Positions 1 to 5,799 of a stretch of 10,405 bases of DNA are shown one piece after another. The notes below the pieces were generated by a model, which saw only the letters and a program-made list of their open reading frames with translations, made no database searches and had not been told where the DNA came from. This DNA is from Coxiellaceae bacterium (GTDB lineage Bacteria; Pseudomonadota; Gammaproteobacteria; UBA9339), in the NCBI GenBank assembly GCA_003142435.1, contig PLMI01000038.1, positions 2,163 to 12,567 on the forward strand. The letters are read 5' to 3'. The position numbers and the translations under genes were made by a program. Each line of letters begins with the position of its first letter. Positions within the stretch are counted from its first letter, which is position 1.

Positions 1-225
1 TTTGTACGGTACAAAAAACTATTTGATTTTGCAACTTAATGTGAATTTCGCTAAGTTATTTGATGAAATGGCTCACCCTCATCCTTCGGGCTGCGCTTTA
101 CTTTCACCAAATAACTTGAGCTCATTCACACGTTGCAAAATCCGTGCCACAAATATGTTAAGATGCAATTTTGCTGATTTTTTAATAATATTATTGCGGA
201 AATTTAATTTTTTGTACCGTACAAA
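1..225. repeat. MITE-like element with 18-bp perfect terminal inverted repeats
   Basis: Positions 1-18 (TTTGTACGGTACAAAAAA) are the exact reverse complement of 208-225. Inside lie further nested inverted arms: 25-35 with 132-142 (11 bp, perfect), 40-46 with 124-130 (7 bp, perfect) and 53-68 with 102-117 (15 of 16). The left half could therefore fold into one long interrupted hairpin with a loop at 69-101. No convincing gene lies inside. This architecture resembles a small non-autonomous transposable element. The end motif is itself a 15-bp palindrome (TTTGTAC-C/G-GTACAAA), so the two ends could instead be paired operator sites. The left end touches the window edge, so a target-site duplication cannot be judged. 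Confidence 0.55.
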
Positions 226-266
226 GTAGTATATTGAAGTAAAGAAGTAAAATGGAGAAATAAATA

Positions 267-400
267 GCCGCGTTTTATGCGGCACAATAAAAGCTGCGAA
301 GCAGCCTAAATTGCAATAGCCCAGGGTAAGGACGCGTGTTTTTGGCGTCCGCAACCCTGGGTGAAGATGGGCTCGAAAATTTAAGCTCTGAAAGAGCGAA
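267..400 (+). ncRNA. Structured leader upstream of the shell genes, hairpin cluster (candidate RNA element)
   Basis: At least four hairpins follow one another: GCCGC 267-271 with GCGGC 279-283; GCTGC 293-297 with GCAGC 301-305 around a GAA loop; CCCAGGGT 320-327 with ACCCTGGG 354-361, continued inward by GGACGC 330-335 with GCGTCC 345-350; and GCTCT 385-389 with AGAGC 393-397. The segment ends about 45 bases before the first shell gene. Its second hairpin and the TAAATTGCAA that follows recur at 1044-1067 before deoC with a compensatory base-pair change. It may be a regulatory leader, a small RNA or a dispersed palindromic repeat. I do not recognise a known riboswitch class. Confidence 0.4.
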
Positions 401-443
401 ACAATATGTAAATTTGAAGTAATTAAATTTAAAATTAAAAAAT

Positions 444-740
444 ATGCAATTAGCAAAAGTAATTGGCACAGTGGTCGCCACGATAAAAGATAATAATTTG
501 AAGGGCATGAAGATATTAATGATTCAGCCTTTGACTGATGATTTAAAATCAGCAGGCGGTCCTATTGCTGCAATTGACGTAGTGCAGGCAGGGCCAGGAG
601 ATTTAGTGCACTGGGTAACTTCAAGAGAAGCGGCGCTGGCATTGCCGGAAAGTTTTGTTGCAGTTGATGCTGCAATAACTGGTATTGTTGATAGCGTAAA
701 TGTTGAAGATGTGGCAATTGATGAAGATATTTTTGAGTGA
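444..740 (+). CDS. BMC pentamer shell protein (EutN/CcmL family, BMC-P), first copy
   Basis: A 98-residue protein of the EutN/CcmL family, whose members form pentamers that cap the vertices of icosahedral microcompartments. The family is recognisable from the N-terminal strand with VIGTVVAT (residues 6-13), the KILMIQPL strand (23-30), the conserved turn QAGPGD (about 48-53) and the final strand with AAITGIVDSV. The length is typical, with a short acidic tail (DEDIFE) after the core. The ATG at 444 is preceded by an A/T-rich stretch with no clear Shine-Dalgarno sequence; it is chosen because the family normally begins at this MxLAxVxG position. A second pentamer gene follows after nine bases, so the two are probably co-transcribed. 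Confidence 0.92.
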   Translation: MQLAKVIGTVVATIKDNNLKGMKILMIQPLTDDLKSAGGPIAAIDVVQAGPGDLVHWVTSREAALALPESFVAVDAAITGIVDSVNVEDVAIDEDIFE

Positions 741-749
741 AGAGATATT

Positions 750-1022
750 ATGATTTTAACTAGAGTAAAAGGAAATGTGGTTGCGACAGTTAAACATCCT
801 TGTTTTACGGGACATCGGTTGTTAATTGTGCAGCCAATCGATGCCAACGGCAAAGATAAAGGCGATTCATTTTTGGCGTGCGATCATGTTCAAGCGGGCC
901 CAGGTGATGTGGTTTTAGTGCAAAGAGAAGGCAATACTGCGCGGCAGTTATTAGGCATGCCAACCGATCCTTTTCATTCTGTCATTGTAGCTATAGTGGA
1001 TAAAGTAGCTGACAAGGTGTAA
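750..1022 (+). CDS. BMC pentamer shell protein (EutN/CcmL family, BMC-P), second copy
   Basis: A 90-residue EutN/CcmL protein and a diverged paralogue of the preceding gene. It shares the VKGNVVATVKHP start, the LLIVQPID strand, the QAGPGDVVLV turn and strand, and a terminal VIVAIVDKV strand. The start lies nine bases after the upstream stop with only a weak AAGAGA behind it, so translation may be coupled. Family members are vertex pentamers of carboxysomes and metabolosomes. Having two or three different pentamer genes in one locus is common in metabolosomes and does not show two separate compartments. The C-terminal Val-Ala-Asp-Lys-Val lacks the acidic tail of the first copy, so the paralogues differ at the termini. 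Confidence 0.93.
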   Translation: MILTRVKGNVVATVKHPCFTGHRLLIVQPIDANGKDKGDSFLACDHVQAGPGDVVLVQREGNTARQLLGMPTDPFHSVIVAIVDKVADKV

Positions 1023-1043
1023 AATTAAATAAAAGAATCAACT

Positions 1044-1213
1044 AGCTACGAAGTAGCTTAATTGCAACCCGTCCTCAGTAGCATTTTTATTAGCTATAAA
1101 TGAGCTAATAAATTTAATAATCACCAGTGCTATTAATTAATAATATAGCATACTGCGGAGGGTGGACAGCCCCGGTCGTAGCGGTTTTTGCGAAGGCCTG
1201 GGACCTGGGAACA
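1044..1213 (+). ncRNA. Structured leader upstream of deoC, related to the 267-400 element (candidate)
   Basis: The spacer opens with hairpin AGCTAC 1044-1049, loop GAA, GTAGCT 1053-1058, then TAATTGCAA, closely matching 292-316. Next come a perfect 10-bp stem (TTTATTAGCT 1086-1095 with AGCTAATAAA 1103-1112) and a 6-bp stem (TGCTAT 1128-1133 with ATAGCA 1145-1150). Outside them CAGTA 1076-1080 can pair with TACTG 1151-1155 and GTCC 1071-1074 with GGAC 1163-1166, giving a multibranched fold. A GC-richer tail able to form CCCCGGTC with GACCTGGG (7 of 8 pairs) runs to just before the deoC ribosome binding site. No T-run follows the hairpins, so simple terminators are unlikely. The function is unknown. 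Confidence 0.4.
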
Positions 1214-1236
1214 TTTAATCTTTAGAGGTAATTTTT

Positions 1237-2145
1237 GTGAACGACAAAATCGATGATTTAGTGAAAATAATTACAGAGCGAGTTACCGAGCGGTTAAAGG
1301 GAATGGGCGTTTCCCAAACCGCAGTAGAAGCATCGAAAAAAGCTTATGAATGTATAGAAACAGGTTCATGTAGTAATTGCGGTCTTTGCATCGTAAAAAA
1401 ACCAGAGACAGTTAATAACATTGTGAACATTGGTGCTTCACGCATCGGTGCTAACTTAGGTGTTAACTCGCAAATTGATGTAAAGCTTGCCGCTATGATT
1501 GATCACACTATGCTGAAGCCAGACGCAACCCGTGAAGAATTAGAAAAGATTAGCGAAGAAGCAAAAAAATATCATTTTGCAACTGTGTGTGTGAATTCTT
1601 TTAATATCCCATTAGTTGCGCGCCTTCTTAAAGGAAGCGGTGTAAAAGCAATTGCAGTTGTAGGTTTTCCTCTGGGGGCCGCTACTACTCACGCCAAAGT
1701 TTTTGAAGCCAAAGAAGCGATCAATGCAGGCGCAGAAGAAATCGATATGGTAATTAACATTGGCGCTTTGAAATCAAAAGATTATAGAACTGTATATGAA
1801 GATATTCGGCAAGTTGTCGAAGTGTCAAAACCTCATAAAGTGAAAGTCATTATTGAAACTTCAAGTCTTACTTACGATGAAAAGGTAATTGCTTGCGCGT
1901 TAGCGAAAACAGCACATGCCGCATTTGTTAAAACTTCTACGGGTTTTGGTTCCGGCGGAGCGACCGTGGAAGACATCGCATTGATGCGTAAAATCGTCGG
2001 CGAAGATATGGAAGTAAAAGCTTCCGGCGGAATTCGCACCAAAGAAGATGCGGAGGCAATGATCAAAGCCGGTGCCAACAGAATTGGCGCTTCAGCTAGC
2101 GTTTCTATTGTCACAGGTAAAAAAGCAAAAGCTGGTAACTATTAA
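1237..2145 (+). CDS. deoC: Deoxyribose-phosphate aldolase with N-terminal encapsulation-type helix and Cys motif
   Basis: DeoC reversibly cleaves 2-deoxyribose-5-phosphate to glyceraldehyde-3-phosphate and acetaldehyde through a Schiff-base lysine. The catalytic TIM barrel occupies about residues 80-300. Visible are Asp169 in EIDMVINIG, the Schiff-base Lys231 in FVKTSTGF, and the proton-relay Lys260 in VKASGGIRT. The protein has 302 residues against roughly 220-260 for ordinary DeoC; the extra is at the N-terminus. Residues 5-21 form an amphipathic helix (DDLVKIITERVTERLK), the hallmark of a BMC encapsulation peptide. A segment with Cys39, Cys45, Cys48 and Cys51 (CSNCGLC) follows and might bind zinc or an iron-sulfur cluster; that is inference. 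The GTG start is supported by AGAGG eight bases upstream. The gene lies just after the pentamer genes, so it is probably signature cargo of the compartment. The DeoC assignment is firm; encapsulation is inferred. Confidence 0.95.
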   Translation: MNDKIDDLVKIITERVTERLKGMGVSQTAVEASKKAYECIETGSCSNCGLCIVKKPETVNNIVNIGASRIGANLGVNSQIDVKLAAMIDHTMLKPDATREELEKISEEAKKYHFATVCVNSFNIPLVARLLKGSGVKAIAVVGFPLGAATTHAKVFEAKEAINAGAEEIDMVINIGALKSKDYRTVYEDIRQVVEVSKPHKVKVIIETSSLTYDEKVIACALAKTAHAAFVKTSTGFGSGGATVEDIALMRKIVGEDMEVKASGGIRTKEDAEAMIKAGANRIGASASVSIVTGKKAKAGNY

Positions 2146-2462
2146 AATAATTTCAAATATTTATTCTACAGATAAAAAGTTTGGATTTACGCTTTCGTTG
2201 GAAGGATAATTCTAATAATCACTATTTATAAACAACGACCTTAAAAAAGGCGTTATTGAATAAATGCTTTTTGTGTACAGAAAGGCATAATTATTTGTCA
2301 TCCCCGAAAGATTCAGTCGGGGATAAAAAGTCTAGATTCCCGCCGGAGTTTATCCTCGCGAAGGCGGGGGTGGGAATGACAAAAGGCAGATTTTTTTAAA
2401 GGTAACAAGTCAAGAATTAGGTGTTTTGCAAAAATGCTAAATGGCGTGCTCTTTAAATATTT
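2146..2462. other. Spacer between deoC and the convergent ATPase gene, no gene seen
   Basis: No credible coding sequence lies here. A weak hairpin (AACG-A-CCTT 2234-2242 with AAGGCGTT 2247-2254) is 90 bases past deoC and lacks a T-run, so it is at best a poor terminator. The most defined content is the palindromic repeat at 2294-2383. The remainder is AT-rich. Confidence 0.5.
2294..2383. repeat. Dispersed palindromic repeat with TGTCAT ends
   Basis: The ends TTTGTCATCCCC (2294-2305) and GGGAATGACAAA (2372-2383) are inverted copies with one mismatch. Between them are two hairpins: ATCCCCGA 2300-2307 with TCGGGGAT 2317-2324, and CCCGCC 2339-2344 with GGCGGG 2363-2368. The inner phrase CCTCGCGAAGGCGGG and the TGTCAT ends are typical of interspersed palindromic repeats found in many copies in various bacterial genomes, including rickettsial ones. 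It is GC-richer than the sequence on either side. Copy number in this genome cannot be seen from one window. Confidence 0.65.
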
Positions 2463-3590
2463 TTAAGCAATAAAATCTAGATAATTATTTTTCGTAATTA
2501 CTGTGAATTGAGAATTTTTATAAGCCGTAAGCCACTCATTTGGAGCTTTAATATTTTTGTCGCTATATTTAAATTCATAGCCAAATAATTTCCCTTCACG
2601 TTCTTCTATGAAATCTATTTCTTTTCCATCCCAGGTTCTCCAGAAATAATTGTTGGCGTAAATACCTGAATATTTCTGTTTTTTGAGCCGCTCTGCGACT
2701 AAAAAATTCTCCCATAACATTCCAATATCATTTCGCAAATTTAGATCGTTAAAGTTAGAAATGATTGTATTTCTGATGCCTAAATCATAGAAATAATATT
2801 TGCTTTTTTTGGAAATTTCTTTGCGCAAGTTACGGCTGAAACCCCGCAAATTGTAAATAACGAAAGATTTTTCTAAAAGATCAATGTATCTTGCTACAGT
2901 TTTGTAGTCAATTCCGAGCTGACTTCCTAATTCAGATAAAGAGACTTCGCTGCCTATTTGATAAGCTAACAAGCGCAAGAGATCAAGTAATATTTTTGAA
3001 TTTTTTATACGATCAAGCTCTAAAATATCTTTTAGTAAATATGAATGGGTAAGTTCTTCAAGCAATTTTATTTTTTCAGTTTTACCGGAAGTAGTGATTA
3101 TTTCAGGGTAACAACCAAACACTAAAAATTCCGGAAGCTTATTTTGTAAATCGTATGGGTTATATATCTTTTTGAGCTCTAAATTCGAAACAGGATATAA
3201 AATCAGAGTCGTTTTTCTGCCAACCAAGGGTTCTCCAATTTGTCCTGCTAATTCAAATGAAGAAGAACCGGTTGCAACAATTTTAATATTTGGAACATTA
3301 TCAACTATTATTTTTAAACCTAAACCGACCCCTTTTACTTTTTGTGCTTCATCTAAAGCAAATAAATCATACCCTTCTACAAATTCTTTTAGTTGCCCAA
3401 GATCTTGTGAATTCAGGATATTCTGAATTTTAATATTTTCGCCAGATTCAAGGCGATATTTAAATTTTGTATTTCTAAGGTAATTTTGCAATAGCGTCGT
3501 TTTTCCTGCCTGGCGCGGTCCAAATATAACCAATGCTTTATTTGGTTTCAGGTAATAATCCAGATTTTCATATATACGAGGAATACTCAT
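2463..3590 (-). CDS. AAA-type ATPase with C-terminal DUF4143 domain
   Basis: A 375-residue ATP-binding protein. Its Walker A motif is GPRQAGKTT (residues 24-32), Walker B is LFALDEAQ (76-83) and a sensor-like strand is IKIVATGSSSFEL (about 102-114). A winged-helix-like segment follows (LSELGSQLGIDYKTVARYIDLLE). The C-terminal DUF4143 region has YFYDLGIRN and a WDGKEIDFI...GYEFKYS pattern resembling the acidic/Lys core of PD-(D/E)XK nucleases. The family is common in bacteria and archaea and its cellular role is not established. The ATG at 3588-3590 is preferred because MSIPRIYENL is the usual family start. A longer reading from a TTG at 3728 would add 46 residues made almost wholly of a translated 33-bp tandem repeat. 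It converges on deoC and has no visible link to the compartment. Confidence 0.85.
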   Translation of the reverse strand: MSIPRIYENLDYYLKPNKALVIFGPRQAGKTTLLQNYLRNTKFKYRLESGENIKIQNILNSQDLGQLKEFVEGYDLFALDEAQKVKGVGLGLKIIVDNVPNIKIVATGSSSFELAGQIGEPLVGRKTTLILYPVSNLELKKIYNPYDLQNKLPEFLVFGCYPEIITTSGKTEKIKLLEELTHSYLLKDILELDRIKNSKILLDLLRLLAYQIGSEVSLSELGSQLGIDYKTVARYIDLLEKSFVIYNLRGFSRNLRKEISKKSKYYFYDLGIRNTIISNFNDLNLRNDIGMLWENFLVAERLKKQKYSGIYANNYFWRTWDGKEIDFIEEREGKLFGYEFKYSDKNIKAPNEWLTAYKNSQFTVITKNNYLDFIA

Positions 3591-3606
3591 AACAAGATTA
3601 TATCCT

Positions 3607-3705
3607 AAATCCTCGAAATACGCCAATTCCAAGGAATATAAATCCTCGAAATATGCCAATTCCAAGGAATATAAATCCTCGAAATATGCCAATTCCAAGG
3701 AATAT
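3607..3705. repeat. Three tandem copies of a 33-bp repeat upstream of the ATPase gene
   Basis: Units at 3607-3639, 3640-3672 and 3673-3705 are identical except for a C/T difference in the first (cgcc against tgcc). On the minus strand the unit stays open and would read SLELAYFEDLY three times. On the + strand it contains a stop in the frame compared. Near-identity at DNA level points to recent expansion or slippage. The unit lies directly upstream of the likely ATPase start, so it could affect its expression. Diverged pieces may occur at 3871-3912 and 4991-5037. Confidence 0.8.
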
Positions 3706-3870
3706 GAAATAAGCAAGCAATTTTTCAAAAATAATCTACAAAACCAATTTTATGAAAAATACCAATAAAATCAATGTATTGCAGGAGATGACGGATTTTT
3801 TTGTGATTTCTGAGGTTGCAAAGCTCAAAAAATATAGTAAAATGAATTTAGGTATAGCAGATTGCTTAAA

Positions 3871-3912
3871 TTACCAATTGATAGCTCTAATAGACCTACC
3901 TCAAATACTCGA
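3871..3912. repeat. Diverged repeat copy, pair of 4996-5037
   Basis: This 42-base segment matches 4996-5037 at 32 positions without gaps, including a perfect 13-mer (CTCAAATACTCGA, 3900-3912). Read on the + strand it gives YQLIALIDLPQILD; the partner gives CQLMILMELSQILE followed by a stop. Conservation is partly at the peptide level, so these could be remnants of a former coding sequence. The two copies bracket the glycosyltransferase gene. A 61-codon reading frame covers this copy, but it has no ribosome binding site and I do not call it a gene. Confidence 0.5.
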
Positions 3913-3948
3913 CAATAAGCACTACTCAACAACCTAAACTTTCTTACT

Positions 3949-4737
3949 TCACTTTGCTTTTTTCAGTAAAGTCCTAAGCAAATAGACTTTCCCCAAGCCA
4001 AGTTTTTTCATTACTTTTACTTGAGTTTTGTAAATACACATAGCTGAAATAGCATGATGAACCAAACCATGGTAGCCGTCCAAGAACCCAAGCTTCAAAA
4101 AATAGCGCTTTAAAAAATGAAAAAACGGTTTTAAAAAAATGGAGCGCCCTGTAGGGTAATAGCCTTTTTTTAAAAGCATGTCTGCATGAAGCGTTGAATA
4201 TTTGTTTACACACTCGATATGCTCTTTTATGCTGTCCTTTGTATAGTGAATCATAGGGTTTTTTAATATGTCTGTTGCCCCTTTGATATTCACACATTCG
4301 TGTATTTCCACGTCACCGAAGTTTCCGGCATGTTTGTTGAAAAGCCGCAGCTGCTTGTCGGGATAAACTTTGCCATAGCGCAGCCACTTGCCGTAATACA
4401 TGTTTTTTCTTGCAATGAAAAAACCGCTTTTACCCGTGCCTGAATCTGGTAAAGATTTTATTTCGTCTATTAATTCATCAGTCATTATTTCGTCGGCATC
4501 AAGGCTTAAAATCCAGTCGTTTTTCGCTTTGGCAATGCCGAAATTTTTCTGTTTCGCATATCCTTGCCATTCGTTAAAATACACTTTAGCTCCGTACTGC
4601 TTCGCGATCTCTACCGTGTTATCCTCGCTCCCGCAGTCAATGACGATAATTTCATTCACCCATTTCAGGGAGCCAAGGCACTTTGCTATGATTTTTTCTT
4701 CATTTTTTGTAATTATTACCGCTGATATTTTTTGCAT
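3949..4737 (-). CDS. Family 2 glycosyltransferase (WaaE/KdtX-like, LPS core type)
   Basis: A 262-residue GT-A fold glycosyltransferase of family GT2. It opens with the typical ISAVIITKNEEKIIAKCLGSL strand and helix, has the nucleotide-sugar strand IIVIDCGSEDNT (residues 30-41), and carries the metal-binding DxD motif in LSLDADEI (Asp80, Asp82). The sequence after DxD (GFFIARKNMYYGKWLRYG, then FGDVEIHE) and the length match the beta-1,4-glucosyltransferase-like subgroup that decorates lipopolysaccharide inner core. The C-terminus is Lys-rich and aromatic (KPFFHFLKRYFLKLGF), suited to peripheral contact with the inner membrane. Donor and acceptor cannot be read from the sequence. The ATG has a weak GAAG upstream. 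No other polysaccharide gene is adjacent, and the gene is bracketed by repeat copies at 3871-3912 and 4996-5037. Confidence 0.88.
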   Translation of the reverse strand: MQKISAVIITKNEEKIIAKCLGSLKWVNEIIVIDCGSEDNTVEIAKQYGAKVYFNEWQGYAKQKNFGIAKAKNDWILSLDADEIMTDELIDEIKSLPDSGTGKSGFFIARKNMYYGKWLRYGKVYPDKQLRLFNKHAGNFGDVEIHECVNIKGATDILKNPMIHYTKDSIKEHIECVNKYSTLHADMLLKKGYYPTGRSIFLKPFFHFLKRYFLKLGFLDGYHGLVHHAISAMCIYKTQVKVMKKLGLGKVYLLRTLLKKAK

Positions 4738-5048
4738 ATTGTTCTTCGTTTATTAAGTCGCTTGTTTAGAGGTAAATACTTTTTGATCATATACATTATA
4801 ACATTTTAGTTTTTTCTAATAAATTTGAATTTGCTTCTTGAGCTTAGTTTCATATATGTTCTTGTTTTTAATTTTTTTTACTTATGTATTATGCTAAAAG
4901 CATTTATCTAATTTTCTTTTTTTTGATTTGGTAGCTTTAGCTTGCGTAGACTTGTGATTAAAAAAACGCAGGCTATGCGGCTACCGGTTAGAAATTTGCC
5001 AATTAATGATTCTTATGGAGCTGTCTCAAATACTCGAATAAGTTTTTT
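4738..5048. other. AT-rich spacer with one long hairpin and a repeat copy, no gene seen
   Basis: No credible gene. A hairpin spans 4930-4985: GGTAGC 4930-4935 pairs with GCTACC 4980-4985, and TAGCTTGCGT 4938-4947 pairs with ACGCAGGCTA 4966-4975 with one G-T wobble. The T-rich tract lies 5' of it on the + strand, so it does not look like an intrinsic terminator in either direction. The repeat copy at 4991-5037 lies immediately right of it. Confidence 0.5.
4991..5037. repeat. Diverged repeat copy, pair of 3871-3912
   Basis: Bases 4996-5037 align with 3871-3912 (32 of 42, ending in an identical 13-mer). Its left end, GAAATTTGCCAATT (4991-5004), matches GAAATATGCCAATT in the 33-bp tandem unit upstream of the ATPase gene at 13 of 14 positions. 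The three loci may therefore belong to one degenerate repeat family. The link to the tandem unit is less certain than the link between the two diverged copies. Confidence 0.45.
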
Positions 5049-5447
5049 TCAATTGCAAACGGCGTAGTAGCTTGGCAAATATTTTTTTATAATCACGCCT
5101 AATGTAAAAGCATCTATTGGTTTTAAGAAAAAATCGTTGAAACCAACTTTTTTGCAGGAATCTAATATTTCATCGGTCACGGTTGCGGTTAGCGCGATTA
5201 TCGGCAAATTTTTATTTTTTGCACGTATTATTTCACACACTTCCATACCGTTTATATCAGGCAAACCGATATCAAGAATGATTAAATCGTATTGATCAAA
5301 GGTTTTAAGTGCTATTTTGCCTTTTTTAGTTACGTTGTAGGAACATCCAAGACGCTTAAGAAAATTTCTGCCTAAAAGTTGAAAGATAGCGTCGTCTTCA
5401 ACTAATAAAATCCTTGGAATTGCTGTAGCTTGACAATTTTTTACCAT
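5049..5447 (-). CDS. Single-domain response regulator (receiver domain only)
   Basis: A 132-residue CheY-like receiver with no output domain. The phosphorylation machinery is complete: acidic pocket Glu17/Asp18/Asp19 in ILLVEDD, phospho-acceptor Asp59 in DLIILDIGLPDINGMEV, switch Thr87 in IIALTAT and conserved Lys109 in FFLKPID. Such proteins act as phosphorelay intermediates or protein-binding switches in the cytoplasm. The LDIGLPDINGMEV style resembles the receiver domains of hybrid histidine kinases, so it may have arisen from one or serve one. No histidine kinase is in the window, so the partner is unknown. A GAGAAA sits a few bases upstream of the ATG, and a TATAAT-like hexamer reads on the minus strand at 5481-5476 without a good -35 box. 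Confidence 0.9.
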   Translation of the reverse strand: MVKNCQATAIPRILLVEDDAIFQLLGRNFLKRLGCSYNVTKKGKIALKTFDQYDLIILDIGLPDINGMEVCEIIRAKNKNLPIIALTATVTDEILDSCKKVGFNDFFLKPIDAFTLGVIIKKYLPSYYAVCN

Positions 5448-5799
5448 AAAAATTTCTCAAAAAAAAATTTATAAAATTATAATAAATTTATCTGCCGTCG
5501 CAGAAAACCATGAGTGTAAATTCATGGATGAATGAGCGGATCTTTTCGCGATGAGCTTTGTGACATCGCGAAATGCTTTGGCGGATTTCGCTAAAGCCAA
5601 TATACCACTGGCGTGAGCCAGTGGTGCTTCATGACAACATGATTATAATGCAACTTACTATTAATCACATATTTAACTTTTTGATAATATTATTTGTTGC
5701 CACAATAAATTATCTAGCTGACTATTTTTGATGTAAAGTAATTCTTTTAGTTTTTATCCAAAAAAATATGAAAAAATACTTAAGTTTTCTTGCTGAAGA
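5448..5799. other. Spacer with a three-hairpin cluster, no gene seen
   Basis: This 352-base gap between two minus-strand genes has no credible reading frame. Its right part (about 5630-5799) is plain AT-rich sequence. Its left part near 5448-5500 is AT-rich and may hold the response regulator promoter. The middle is the hairpin cluster listed separately. Confidence 0.5.
5544..5625. repeat. Cluster of three adjacent hairpins (palindromic repeat or structured RNA)
   Basis: Three stems follow almost without gaps: TTTCGCGATG 5544-5553 with CATCGCGAAA 5564-5573 (10 bp, perfect); GCTTTGGCG 5575-5583 with CGCTAAAGC 5589-5597 (9 bp with one wobble); and ACCACTGGC 5604-5612 with GCCAGTGGT 5617-5625 (9 bp, perfect), closed by a GTGA tetraloop of the GNRA type on the + strand. 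The segment is GC-richer than its surroundings. It may be a dispersed repeat cluster or a small RNA. No T-run marks a terminator. Confidence 0.5.

Noticed and set aside
267..400. Cobalamin or other known riboswitch before the shell genes
   Set aside because: Cobalamin control occurs in other BMC operons, but I found no B12-box-like sequence or other known aptamer core. Only generic hairpins are visible.
79..508. Minus- and plus-strand reading frames over the left-edge element and hairpin leader
   Set aside because: They run through inverted repeats and hairpins, overlap each other and the shell gene start, and have biased low-complexity products unlike any family I know.
3607..3705. CRISPR array
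   Set aside because: The repeats are directly tandem with no unique spacers, and no cas gene is present.
3591..3728. N-terminal extension of the ATPase from a TTG codon
   Set aside because: It consists almost wholly of three translated 33-bp repeats, starts at a weak TTG without a clear ribosome binding site, and the family normally begins at MSIPRIYENL.
3752..3937. 61-codon + strand reading frame between the ATPase and glycosyltransferase genes
   Set aside because: No ribosome binding site precedes the ATG, no protein family is recognisable, and its second half overlaps a degenerate repeat copy shared with 4996-5037. Probably a chance frame or repeat remnant.
4930..4985. Hairpin as an intrinsic terminator for the response regulator or the glycosyltransferase region
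   Set aside because: The stem is long, but the T-rich tract is on the wrong side for either strand, and the hairpin lies well past the 5049 stop without a following T-run.
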